A stretch of 30,532 nt of DNA from a virus: positions 1 to 30,532 of the IMG/VR virus record IMGVR_UViG_3300025120_000320, one strand, 5' to 3'. The translations under genes were made by a program, and so were the position numbers. The notes under the pieces were generated by a model. It was not told the origin of the DNA and did no database searches. It saw only the letters and a program-made list of their open reading frames with translations. This document shows positions 22,937 through 30,532 of the stretch, one piece after another (within the stretch, counting starts at the first letter, position 1; every line of letters begins with the position of its first letter).

Positions 22937-24793
22937 ATGTCTGATTTAGTAAATTTAAAAACAGACCTTAAGTCTTTAAAGTATAGTAAAGATAGACCTA
23001 ATGGAGGTTATAGTGGGCAACCTTTTATACAAAAAGATATAAATGAAGAACCTACTAATAATTCAACAGAAGATTTTTTATTAAGGGGAGGACTAAATGC
23101 TGTTACTGATGCAGCACAAGATGTAAGTAGATTATCTAAATACTTTTTTAATTTAAAATCCCCAAGTGGGCTTTTATTTATAGCAAAACAAAATTTACTA
23201 TCAAAAACATCAGTTAAAACACAAGCTTCAAGTGGTATAGGTTATGGTGGTGGTGTAGATAATCCATTATCTAAACAATATGGACCTATTAACCAAGGTG
23301 TTTATACACCATTGTCTACACTACTACAAGCAGGTACAAATGCTTTAGGAGTTCATGTAAATGCTTTAGGTACTGACCCAACATCACCCATGACACTAGG
23401 GGGTAAAGAACTATATAATACTGGATTAGGTTTAAATACTTACGAATTTGCAATAAAGGATAGAGGAGGTAATGGTAGATTAGTAGACATCGCACAAAGT
23501 TTATCCACAGGTAAAGAAGATAACATAGGAGATATTACTCTTAATCCTACAGGACAGGGATTAGAATTAATGTCATATCAAGGAGGACCTGGAGCTATAT
23601 TAGGCTTTGGTAAAACCAATATTAGAAAAGCTTCTAATTCTATAGGATTAAATTTAACTCCACCTACAATCCAGGATAAAAATGTAGTTGGTAATTCAAT
23701 GATTTTTGCAGGAGGAACTAAATCTTGGACTTATAATCAATTATTATCAGTAAACACAACTGATACTAGTTATACACTTGTTGATGGTTCTAAAAGAGAA
23801 TACAAACCTATTAAATTTAGTACTACTTTTAAAAAAGCAGAATCACAACAAAGAGATTTTCGAGTACCCTTACTAGAAGGTTCTATAACAAGTACGGTAA
23901 CAAGTATATCACCCTCATATAATCCTGAAAATAGTACAACTATAGATGGTAGAAGTACCTCAAGAATAAATTATTCATCTCCTGGTCAAAAAGGAGATAT
24001 TATTAGTTATACTAGAGGAAAACTTATAGATAGTAAAAGAAATATAACAGATAGAATTAATTTTTTACCTATTTATAATTCCCAAAATGTAAGAGGATCT
24101 AATGAAGATGGAATTAATGATTTAGTTAAATTTAGAGTAGCTACTTTATTAAGAGATGGTAAAAAAATATATACTCATTTTAGAGCTTTCATAAATAGTT
24201 TTGCAGATAACTATAGCAGTAAATGGGATTCTTTAAAGTATATGGGAAGAGGTGAAGACTTTTACAAATACGGTGGGTTTAGTAGAGGAGTTAGCGTATC
24301 ATTTACTGTAGCAGCGCAATCAAGACCTGAATTAATGGCCCAATATAAAAAGTTAAATTTTATTGCATCAACCTTAGCCCCTGAATATGGAACCACAGGA
24401 TTAATGGGTGGAACATTACATCAACTTACTTTAGGAGGTTGGTGTTATGAATTACCGGGGTTTATAAGTAAGTTTGACTTATCAGTACCACAAGAATCTC
24501 CTTGGGAAATATCTATTAATGATACTGTATCTGATGGAAAAGGAACAGGTGATAATGGTGTAAAAGAAATGCCTCATATAGTTAATGTAAGTATGACATT
24601 TACCCCAATCCATAAATTCAGACCAGAATTACAAAATAATGTTTATGATAAAACTGGTGGAAGTGTTGGTAAATATGGACCACAACAATATCTTGCTCTT
24701 AATAATGGTATAAATTTAGCTTACAATAGTACTCCTACATTAAAAGAAGCTGAAATAGTAGCAGCTGAAAACCCTCCATTAGATTTTGAATAA
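22937..24793 (+). CDS. Probable baseplate tube-initiator/cap protein (gp48/gp54 position)
   Basis: 618 residues. The C-terminal region from about residue 450 (GVSVSFTVAAQSRPELMAQY, KKLNFIASTLAPEYG, LHQLTLGGWCYELPGFISKF, PWEISIND, KEMPHIVNVSMTFTPIHKFR) has the look of tail-tube-fold proteins that start the tube on the baseplate: a strand with aromatic residues, 'RPELxxxYKxLN', a Gly-rich loop, an 'xPGxI' strand, 'PWEI' and a final 'P-x-I-V-N-V-S-M-x-F-x-P-I-H' strand. T4 genes 48 and 54 occupy the same place after the tape measure gene. The N-terminal 200 residues (SPSGLLFIAKQNLLSKTSVK, TPLSTLLQAGTNALGVHVNA) are conserved-looking but not assignable. T4 gp48 and gp54 are each under 370 residues, so this protein may combine roles; that is speculation. 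Its stop overlaps the next start (TAATG). Confidence 0.58.
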   Translation: MSDLVNLKTDLKSLKYSKDRPNGGYSGQPFIQKDINEEPTNNSTEDFLLRGGLNAVTDAAQDVSRLSKYFFNLKSPSGLLFIAKQNLLSKTSVKTQASSGIGYGGGVDNPLSKQYGPINQGVYTPLSTLLQAGTNALGVHVNALGTDPTSPMTLGGKELYNTGLGLNTYEFAIKDRGGNGRLVDIAQSLSTGKEDNIGDITLNPTGQGLELMSYQGGPGAILGFGKTNIRKASNSIGLNLTPPTIQDKNVVGNSMIFAGGTKSWTYNQLLSVNTTDTSYTLVDGSKREYKPIKFSTTFKKAESQQRDFRVPLLEGSITSTVTSISPSYNPENSTTIDGRSTSRINYSSPGQKGDIISYTRGKLIDSKRNITDRINFLPIYNSQNVRGSNEDGINDLVKFRVATLLRDGKKIYTHFRAFINSFADNYSSKWDSLKYMGRGEDFYKYGGFSRGVSVSFTVAAQSRPELMAQYKKLNFIASTLAPEYGTTGLMGGTLHQLTLGGWCYELPGFISKFDLSVPQESPWEISINDTVSDGKGTGDNGVKEMPHIVNVSMTFTPIHKFRPELQNNVYDKTGGSVGKYGPQQYLALNNGINLAYNSTPTLKEAEIVAAENPPLDFE

Positions 24794-25092
24794 TGAATAG
24801 ATATGCTAACATAAATAAAACTACCTCTAAAAAGGGAAATCAAATATATGAAACTGTAAAATATCCTGATATTCCAAGGTTAAACAGTGATACTTATATT
24901 TTTACAACTATAGGAGATAGATACGATACTTTAGCTCAACAATATTATGGAGATTCTTCTTTATGGTGGGTTATAGCTAATGCTAATGGTAAATTAAGAA
25001 AAGATTCACTAACACCTCCAGTTGGGTCTCAAATTAGAATTCCTGCAAACCCAATCAATACAGTAGCAGATTATAATGAAATAAACGAATAA
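24793..25092 (+). CDS. LysM-type baseplate protein (gp53 / protein X-like)
   Basis: 99 residues. Residues 39-84 form a LysM-like domain: TIGDRYDTLAQQYYGDSSLW, WVIANANGKL, LTPPVGSQIRIP, the 'D-x-L-x-x-I-A-x-x-Y-Y-G-D-x-x-x-W-W-x-I-x-x-A-N' pattern found in P2 tail protein X and in the T4 baseplate wedge protein gp53. Such domains in contractile tails help bind the hub or spike or bridge wedges rather than necessarily bind peptidoglycan. It is shorter than T4 gp53 (196 residues), keeping little beyond the LysM unit and an N-terminal arm. The ATG overlaps the upstream stop by one base (TAATG), so translation is probably coupled, and the next gene begins 4 nt after its stop. The baseplate role is well supported; the exact equivalent is less certain. 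Confidence 0.72.
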   Translation: MNRYANINKTTSKKGNQIYETVKYPDIPRLNSDTYIFTTIGDRYDTLAQQYYGDSSLWWVIANANGKLRKDSLTPPVGSQIRIPANPINTVADYNEINE

Positions 25093-25096
25093 AGTT

Positions 25097-28000
25097 ATGG
25101 CAAATTTACTAGGTGAACCTTTTGATGATTATGTAAATGACCAAATTGATGCAAGACAAAAACTGCATGGTAAACCTACACGAGAACCTGATGAATTAAG
25201 ATATTTAAATGGCCGTAATGCTTGGATTAAGTTAGCATCTGGAGTAGAGTTAAATCAAAATAGATTAAAGTTACTAAAGGGTAACCCATTAGTAAGTCAA
25301 GAGGGAGAAGGTGATACTTTAGCTAAACAAAACGTATTATTTAATGGTTTATCTGATAATAATGGTAATCAAAGATCAGGAATATCAGGTCCTAATAGAG
25401 CTTATGGGGTTGGTGGAGTTGAACAATTTGGATATTCTCCAATGCCTGGAATAATTGATATGGACTTTAAATGTCTAAATAGGGGTTCTATTAAAAAGGC
25501 AACCCTTAACATAAAAGCCCATAACAGAAATCAATTTGATGTTATTGATGTATTATATATGAGATTAGGATATTCTGTATTATTAGAATGGGGATATGAT
25601 AAATATTTAACTAATGCTGATTTAAAAAGTGGTAAATCAAAAGTTGAAAATACACAAGAAACATTAATAAATAATTGGTTTTGGAAACAAAGAAAAAGCA
25701 GTTATCAAAAAATACATCCTAAGATCCAAGAATACAGAGAAAAGTATGACGGAAATTATGATGCTGCTTTTGGAATAATATCAAATTTTTCTTGGGATTT
25801 TGCACAAGATGGAACTTATAATATAAAGATAGAAATTATAAGTATGGGAGATGTAATAGAATCCCTTAAAGTAAATTTACCTTCTTTATATTCTTTAAAA
25901 TCTAATAGTAAAGGAACAGGAGCATCATTAGGAAAAGAATATGCTTCCCTTCTTCAAGAAAATGGGGCAGACGCTGTTGGTGAAAAAGCATTTTATGATA
26001 AATTATACCCAGGATTAAAAGAAGCAATTACAGGGTGGTGGGATAGAGCTATATCAGGGACAGGCACTAAAGTAGGACCTCCACCTTTAGTATATGTAGG
26101 TTCAGACCAAAAACAAAATTGGACGGGAATAAAGGATGGAGCCCAAACTTATTATACTAAATGGAATTGCAAATTAACTGAAATTGAATTTTATGGAAAA
26201 GGTGGTACAACTCCATATGCAAATCCTTTAGCTAAAGAATTAGGAGAAGAGGGTTTTGCTTTTGATGATGTTAAAAAACAAGCAGTTATTGATGGTATTT
26301 TCCAATTATTTAATAACGGAAATTATTTAGATAAAGAAGAAAAAAAAGATAAAAATCAAAATACTCCTTTTGCATCTAACTTTGTAAAAGAAACAACAAA
26401 ATTTGCTAGGGAATTTATTACTGAAAATAAAAGTGGGGTACAAACAGGAGCTTTTGCAGGATGGAATGATGTAGCTGCCGCCAATGATCAAGGATTAATT
26501 TATCATTTTCTTCCTGTAGGAGATACAATTATAGAACCTACAGTTACATTAGAATTTAATGATGGATGGGGTGCTCAAGATATAGATGCGGGTGATATAA
26601 TAACATCAAAAGAAAACAAAAAAGGATATACAAACTTATTAGATGAGGATAACCCAATAGTTAAAAAATTTAAAAAGGGAAATGGAGAACCTTCCTCTTT
26701 AAATAATCCATACAAAACAACTGTTAGAGGTACATGGAATACAGCATTTAAAGACACCCCGGATAACAAAAAATGGAATGTTATATTAAATTCAAAAGAT
26801 ACTAAAGGAAATAACTTAAGTGAATATTTAGGAATTACAAAAGAAGTTTTATTATCTTCGGTATATAATATTTTTGTAGAAAAAAAATTAGCAGATGCTT
26901 ATCCTCAAAATCTTGAACAACAAGGAGAATTAGACGCTTATAAAACAGCAGCAGAACAAGGAGCTCTTTCAAAATCCCAAGAAAGAAATAAATATATGCT
27001 AGAGCAACAAATGGATAGGTTACAAAAAGATTATATAACAAAAGATAGAAATAGAATATATGAATACTTTTATGGTCAAAGAGAAAAATTAAAAGATGTT
27101 TCTAAGGGTAGTGTTACTTTATCTAAAAGTACAGGAAAATTAGGTACTGTAAAAGAACCAAAAGAAATACTTCAATTAGATATAGAACCTTTAGATAATC
27201 AATGGTATATAAGATTAGGTCATTTTTTAAATGTGCTACTAACAGACATTATCCCACAAATATCAGTAGATGATGGTGAAGACCCACCTTTAGTAAATAT
27301 TAATATTAACCCAGAAACAAATATTTGTTATACTATAGATAATGTTTTATCATTAAATATGAAGAAAATATTAATAAGAAATGATTACTTTATAAAGGGA
27401 AATTCCCAAGATGATAAACCCGTTGTAGATCCTATAATGGGAAATGCTGGTATAGAACCTTTTGTAGTAAATGAAGGAGGTCTAATGTATGGTAAAATAA
27501 TGAACATTTACTTTAATATTAACCGGTTAGAAGAAATATTTGATTCAACTGTATCTAATAAAACAGTTAGTCTATTTAAAGCTTTAAAAACAATAAGTGA
27601 TGATATTAATGAATCTTTAGGAAATATTAATAATATAGAACCAATTATAAAAGAAGAAAATGATATCTATTTTATTGATCAATCTACTATCCCAAACCTT
27701 CAAAAAATAGCAAAAAAATTAAATATACCTGCTTTTTTACCAGAAAAAGTTAATAGAGAAACTCTTTTTGAAATATATGGTATTAATTTTAAAAAATCCA
27801 CTCAAGAATCTAATTTTGTTCGTAATATAGGACTTACTACTGCAATTAATAAAAAATTCGCTACTATGATTACTATAGGAGCAACTTCTAATGGAACTAT
27901 TCCTGGAGTAGAAGCTACAGCATTTTCAAGGTGGAATTTAGGTATTGAAGATAAATTTAAAAGTAAATTACTTGACCCAAAAACAAAAGATGATGCTAAT

Positions 28001-28468
28001 GTATCCCCCTTATCGGGTAGTGCAGGGAAACAACTTCAATCTAAATATGCTACTTTATTAGCTGGTGGAGATAGCCCTTGGCAAAAATTTGGATTAAGTG
28101 ATAGTGGGGGTTCTGATGGACTTAAAACAGTAAATGATGATAATATTAAATATACAGAAAATATTGTATCGGATTTTTATACTTTAATGCAAGCTGAGGA
28201 ATCTTATGTAGAAAATTCAAAAGCAGAAAAAAACCCGATTGAAAGTTCAGTTGGATTTTTACCTTTTAATTTAAAAATGGAGATTGATGGTATCGGAGGA
28301 ATAAAAATATTTAATAGGATTAGAGTACAACAATCATTTTTACCATCTAATTATCCTGAAACCTTAGAATTTATTGTAACCCAAGTAAATCATAAGTTAA
28401 GCAATGACGATTGGGTAACAAGTTTACAAACTATAGCAACATCTAGAAGTGTTTTATCTAAAAAATAA
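25097..28468 (+). CDS. Very large baseplate hub-like structural protein (1123 aa)
   Basis: 1123 residues. The N-terminal region (about 101-168: GVGGVEQFGYSPMPGIIDMD, FKCLNRGSIKKATLNIKAHN, VLYMRLGYSVLLEWGYDKYL) and a following strand set (FSWDFAQDGTYNIKIEIISM) look like a hub domain of the gp27/gp44 kind. The C-terminus (about 1050-1115: FLPFNLKMEIDGIGGIKIFN, VQQSFLPSNYPETLEFIVTQ, VNHKLSNDDWVTSLQTIA) has the 'G-G-I-x-x-x-N-x-I ... LP-x-x-Y ... F-x-V-x-x-V-x-H-x-x-x-x-x-x-W-x-T-x-L-x-T' pattern common at the end of phage baseplate hub proteins. The two parts are separated by about 800 residues of Lys/Asn/Glu-rich sequence with aromatic patches. T4 gp27 is only 391 residues. The length is unusual, but the frame is continuous. 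The gene is 5 nt from its downstream neighbour. Confidence 0.65.
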   Translation: MANLLGEPFDDYVNDQIDARQKLHGKPTREPDELRYLNGRNAWIKLASGVELNQNRLKLLKGNPLVSQEGEGDTLAKQNVLFNGLSDNNGNQRSGISGPNRAYGVGGVEQFGYSPMPGIIDMDFKCLNRGSIKKATLNIKAHNRNQFDVIDVLYMRLGYSVLLEWGYDKYLTNADLKSGKSKVENTQETLINNWFWKQRKSSYQKIHPKIQEYREKYDGNYDAAFGIISNFSWDFAQDGTYNIKIEIISMGDVIESLKVNLPSLYSLKSNSKGTGASLGKEYASLLQENGADAVGEKAFYDKLYPGLKEAITGWWDRAISGTGTKVGPPPLVYVGSDQKQNWTGIKDGAQTYYTKWNCKLTEIEFYGKGGTTPYANPLAKELGEEGFAFDDVKKQAVIDGIFQLFNNGNYLDKEEKKDKNQNTPFASNFVKETTKFAREFITENKSGVQTGAFAGWNDVAAANDQGLIYHFLPVGDTIIEPTVTLEFNDGWGAQDIDAGDIITSKENKKGYTNLLDEDNPIVKKFKKGNGEPSSLNNPYKTTVRGTWNTAFKDTPDNKKWNVILNSKDTKGNNLSEYLGITKEVLLSSVYNIFVEKKLADAYPQNLEQQGELDAYKTAAEQGALSKSQERNKYMLEQQMDRLQKDYITKDRNRIYEYFYGQREKLKDVSKGSVTLSKSTGKLGTVKEPKEILQLDIEPLDNQWYIRLGHFLNVLLTDIIPQISVDDGEDPPLVNININPETNICYTIDNVLSLNMKKILIRNDYFIKGNSQDDKPVVDPIMGNAGIEPFVVNEGGLMYGKIMNIYFNINRLEEIFDSTVSNKTVSLFKALKTISDDINESLGNINNIEPIIKEENDIYFIDQSTIPNLQKIAKKLNIPAFLPEKVNRETLFEIYGINFKKSTQESNFVRNIGLTTAINKKFATMITIGATSNGTIPGVEATAFSRWNLGIEDKFKSKLLDPKTKDDANVSPLSGSAGKQLQSKYATLLAGGDSPWQKFGLSDSGGSDGLKTVNDDNIKYTENIVSDFYTLMQAEESYVENSKAEKNPIESSVGFLPFNLKMEIDGIGGIKIFNRIRVQQSFLPSNYPETLEFIVTQVNHKLSNDDWVTSLQTIATSRSVLSKK

Positions 28469-28473
28469 CTTAT

Positions 28474-29244
28474 ATGCCCATAAACACATCAAAATATTTA
28501 ATAGGAGCTAAAATACAGGCAAGTCCAGGCCCTTCATCCCCAGTAGGTACTTATTCTCCACCACCACAAGGAAGTGGAAGTCCTATAACACCTGAAGAAT
28601 TAGCTCAAGCAAAACTTAGGGTAAAAATTACAAGATTATTAGATGATGGTCTTCAAACTTTGGGACAAATGGAAATTTTAGCTGAGGATGAAAAAACAGT
28701 TTTAACTACACTTGCTACTTGTGAATTGCCTTATAGAGGTAACAGAAATTCTGTTAGTTCTATCCCACCAGGAAAAAATTTAGTTAGGAGTTTTAAAAGT
28801 GATCATTATGGAAAATCTTTTTGGGTATATTCTAATGAAGCAGGAGGATGGCAAAAAAACTCAGTAGCAGGAGGAGGTTATAATAGACAAGCTATTTTAA
28901 TTCATAGAGCTCCAACTTCTTCTTGGTTAATGGGTTGTATTGGGCCTGGAAATAGTTTTAGTAATATAAGATCTGGCCCTCAAAAAATAAATAAAGTAAA
29001 ATACCATTCCGAACATTTATCAGGAGCAAAAAAAGGAAACCCTTATGGAACATTTCCAACAGGTCGAGAAGGACTTGATAGGATGGCTGAATTATTATGG
29101 AGTAGTGCTGATGTTACAACAACTTCTTTTTATATGACAATAGATAATAAACCAGGAGGATTACTTACTGGAGAAGGTAATAAATCAAAACTAATTGATG
29201 CTAAAGGTAATTCAATATTTATAGATGCGGCAAAATCTCCTTAA
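28474..29244 (+). CDS. DUF5675-type domain protein in the baseplate operon
   Basis: 256 residues. Residues about 48-160 match the pattern I know for DUF5675: a starting strand (KLRVKITRLLDDGLQTLGQM), a Cys-x-ELPYRGN motif (83-90), SSIPPGKNLVRSF (95-107), YGKSFWV, then ILIHRAPTSSWLMGCIGPGN (141-160) with His144 and Cys155. The His...Gly-Cys arrangement recalls cysteine-dependent L,D-transpeptidase-like enzymes, so a peptidoglycan-directed activity is possible but unproven. A Pro/Ser/Gly-rich N-terminus (about 17-40) may be a flexible linker. After residue 165 the sequence is not assignable to the family (KVKYHSEHLSGAKKGN, then EGLDRMAELLWSSADV). The ATG lies 5 nt after the hub-like gene with no Shine-Dalgarno site. 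Position makes it a candidate tail-tip wall enzyme; an endolysin-type or structural role is the alternative. Confidence 0.65.
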   Translation: MPINTSKYLIGAKIQASPGPSSPVGTYSPPPQGSGSPITPEELAQAKLRVKITRLLDDGLQTLGQMEILAEDEKTVLTTLATCELPYRGNRNSVSSIPPGKNLVRSFKSDHYGKSFWVYSNEAGGWQKNSVAGGGYNRQAILIHRAPTSSWLMGCIGPGNSFSNIRSGPQKINKVKYHSEHLSGAKKGNPYGTFPTGREGLDRMAELLWSSADVTTTSFYMTIDNKPGGLLTGEGNKSKLIDAKGNSIFIDAAKSP

Positions 29245-29267
29245 TGTTAATATAAAACTTAAAACCT

Positions 29268-30071
29268 ATGCCTTTTTATATACCTAAATCCCAAGTAACA
29301 ACTAATTTATATACTAATGGAAATGAGTATATGATAGCCACAACAGGTAAACCTTATACAGGATATTATTATGAAACTTCTAAGGGAAAACAATATACAG
29401 GAAAAGTTCCAAATAATAGGAGTTCAGTTTTATTAATAAAACTAGTTAAAGAAAAAAAAATTCCTGAGGGATTAGAAACTTTAGAATTTATCGAATACAA
29501 ACCAAATCATGATTCTGAATATAAGTTTTTATCTGAAAATAGTTTAATGATTAATGAACGTTATGCTAATCTTATCTATGGAAAAGGTTTAGATAACCTT
29601 AGGGCTATACCTCAACCTCATTATTCATATCCAACTGAAGAACACCTTAAAATAGGTTCATGTGTTAAATATTTTGCTAAAAAAACAACAGATAATTCAA
29701 CTTATTTTGAAATATCAGAAGAAACTTATAAAAAATTTGAAAAAAAAGATAAAAATGTAGCATTAGAACTTTATGAAGTACTTTCAACCCCTTGGTACGT
29801 AGGAAATCAAGAATATCTTAATGAAGACATTGTAAAAAATATTGAAAAAAATAATAATTGGATAAATTTTAATATTTTATTTGGAACCGCTCCTCAACAA
29901 ACTTATAATAACTCTCGCCCTAATGTAAAAAAATCATCTACAGTTACAACACCTTCTTTTTTATCTAATACATCTTCACCTTCAACTAATACATCTTCAC
30001 CTTCAACTAATACATCTTCACCTTCAACTAATACATCCTTACCTTCAAGTGGTGGGGGAGGTGGATATTAA
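29268..30071 (+). CDS. Structural protein with a tandem-repeat Ser/Thr/Pro C-terminus (267 aa)
   Basis: 267 residues, not identified. The N-terminus (YIPKSQVTTNLYTNGNEYMI, TGKPYTGYYYETSKGKQYTG, KVPN, residues about 4-49) is a Tyr/Gly-rich motif I have seen on unannotated structural proteins of marine T4-like phages; the phrase 'K-x-Q-x-x-T-N-L-Y-T-x-G-x-E-Y' is its core. The middle is charged and helical (ISEETYKKFEKKDKNVALEL, YEVLSTPWYVGN). The C-terminus from about residue 232 is low complexity: NTSSPST repeated three times, a degenerate fourth copy, then a Gly run ending GGY. The repeats look like a flexible linker or a length-variable tip. It is the last gene before a gap and a change of gene style, and no clear terminator follows. 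Confidence 0.62.
   Translation: MPFYIPKSQVTTNLYTNGNEYMIATTGKPYTGYYYETSKGKQYTGKVPNNRSSVLLIKLVKEKKIPEGLETLEFIEYKPNHDSEYKFLSENSLMINERYANLIYGKGLDNLRAIPQPHYSYPTEEHLKIGSCVKYFAKKTTDNSTYFEISEETYKKFEKKDKNVALELYEVLSTPWYVGNQEYLNEDIVKNIEKNNNWINFNILFGTAPQQTYNNSRPNVKKSSTVTTPSFLSNTSSPSTNTSSPSTNTSSPSTNTSLPSSGGGGGY
29967..30050 (+). repeat. 21-bp tandem repeat, 3 perfect copies plus 1 degenerate
   Basis: The unit AATACATCTTCACCTTCAACT occurs at 29967, 29988 and 30009 with no differences, then a fourth degenerate copy at 30030-30050. It is in frame and encodes NTSSPST. Perfect copies suggest recent slippage expansion. Confidence 0.92.
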
Positions 30072-30095
30072 AAATATTATTCGTATATTTAGTTA

Positions 30096-30532
30096 TTGTT
30101 TTGGCTAATTGAAAATACAGACCAATTAAAGGGTTTTTACAATAAAGGTTACAAAGAAGCTTACATAGAAGTTATACCATATTCTTACAAAACGCATCCT
30201 GTAACTAATAAAGTATCCCTAATATATGTACATCCTATAGATGCACATAAGGGCTATATTATATCTATTAGTCATAGCGAATCTATGCCATTAAACAGCG
30301 AGTATATTGCTGAATTAATTAATGGATATGATAAATTATACGTTTGGGGTAAGAAGGAATTCTTACATTATTTTGTGCATAGAAATATTATAGATGTTTC
30401 TCTAGCATCCCCAGAATATGAGATGGAAACTACTAAAGCTCACCAAATATTATCACAAAGAGCTAAAGATAAGTTGGATATTAACAGAATAGTTCCTATC
30501 GTTAAACATTATGAAACGTGTGAAAAAAATTA
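30096..30532 (+). CDS. Unrecognised protein, 3' end beyond window
   Basis: The frame is open from 30093 (after TAG at 30090-30092) to the window edge, more than 140 codons. TTG at 30096 is the best start, giving an N-terminus of MFWLIENTDQLKGFYNKGYK followed by EAYIEVIPYSYKTHPVTNKV. The first ATG is far inside, in SHSESMPL. The rest reads as a compact globular protein (KGYIISISHSESMPLNSEYI, YDKLYVWGKKEFLHYFVHRN, LDINRIVPIVKHYETCEKN). I do not recognise it with confidence. Codon use looks slightly less A/T-biased than in the virion genes (more CTA, AGC, TCC, GGC), and no TATTTATAA box precedes it. It may therefore start a non-structural module, for example DNA metabolism; this is a weak inference. 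Confidence 0.6.
   Translation, partial: MFWLIENTDQLKGFYNKGYKEAYIEVIPYSYKTHPVTNKVSLIYVHPIDAHKGYIISISHSESMPLNSEYIAELINGYDKLYVWGKKEFLHYFVHRNIIDVSLASPEYEMETTKAHQILSQRAKDKLDINRIVPIVKHYETCEKN

Noticed and set aside
24070-24078. TATTTATAA inside the 618-aa gene as a promoter
   Set aside because: It lies mid-gene with no start codon in an appropriate place downstream. In such AT-rich sequence single chance copies are expected.
29967-30050. 21-bp repeats as a CRISPR array
   Set aside because: The units are directly adjacent, without spacers, and in frame within a coding sequence.
1-30532. tRNA genes, integrase, insertion sequences or attachment sites
   Set aside because: The intergenic gaps are at most about 110 bases and hold only terminators, promoter boxes and A-rich leaders; no cloverleaf-like or transposase sequence was seen.

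Overview
The window looks like part of the late (virion) gene region of a T4-like contractile-tailed phage, very AT-rich and entirely coded on the + strand. The T4-type assignment rests on protein sequence. There is a gp23-type major capsid protein, neck/tail-completion genes matching gp14 and gp15 (with a probable gp13 before them), a gp18-type sheath, a gp19-type tube, gp26/gp51-type proteins, a tape-measure-like protein and a baseplate module. Start codons almost all lack Shine-Dalgarno sequences and sit behind A-rich leaders, which is typical of Bacteroidota. My best guess is therefore a marine phage of a flavobacterium-like host; this is inference.

Layout. 1-1382: major capsid protein, cut by the left edge. 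1479-2508: two small structural proteins of unknown role. 2583-5308: three closely packed neck/tail-terminator genes (gp13-, gp14- and gp15-like). 5348-15430: about 10 kb of five large Ser/Thr/Gly-rich, TGS/SGS-repeat fibre or appendage proteins that are clearly related by duplication and domain shuffling. 15508-16212: three small genes, two of them paralogous. 16267-19090: sheath and tube. 19191-20217: gp26-like gene followed by a gp51-like frame, arranged as if joined by a ribosomal frameshift. 20252-22588: tape measure. 22616-29244: small protein, tube-initiator-like protein, LysM baseplate protein, 1123-residue hub-like protein and a DUF5675-type protein. 29268-30071: structural protein with a tandem-repeat C-terminus. 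30096-end: start of an unrecognised gene that runs off the window.

Expression. Nine copies of a TATTTATAA box lie 9-31 nt before gene starts, and hairpin terminators with U-runs stand at 1409, 2532, 15463 and 19112 (a weaker one at 11666). The box is the exact reverse complement of the T4 late promoter core. Together these split the region into late transcription units: capsid; two single-gene units; neck; fibres with the small genes; sheath; tube; chaperones; tape measure; baseplate.

How the genes fit together. Capsid and neck proteins build and close the head. The sheath, tube, tape measure, chaperones and tube initiator build the contractile tail. The LysM and hub proteins form the baseplate, the DUF5675-type protein is a candidate tail-tip enzyme, and the fibre block probably provides host-contact surfaces. 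No tRNA, CRISPR, integrase or insertion sequence was seen, and no intergenic gap exceeds about 110 bases.
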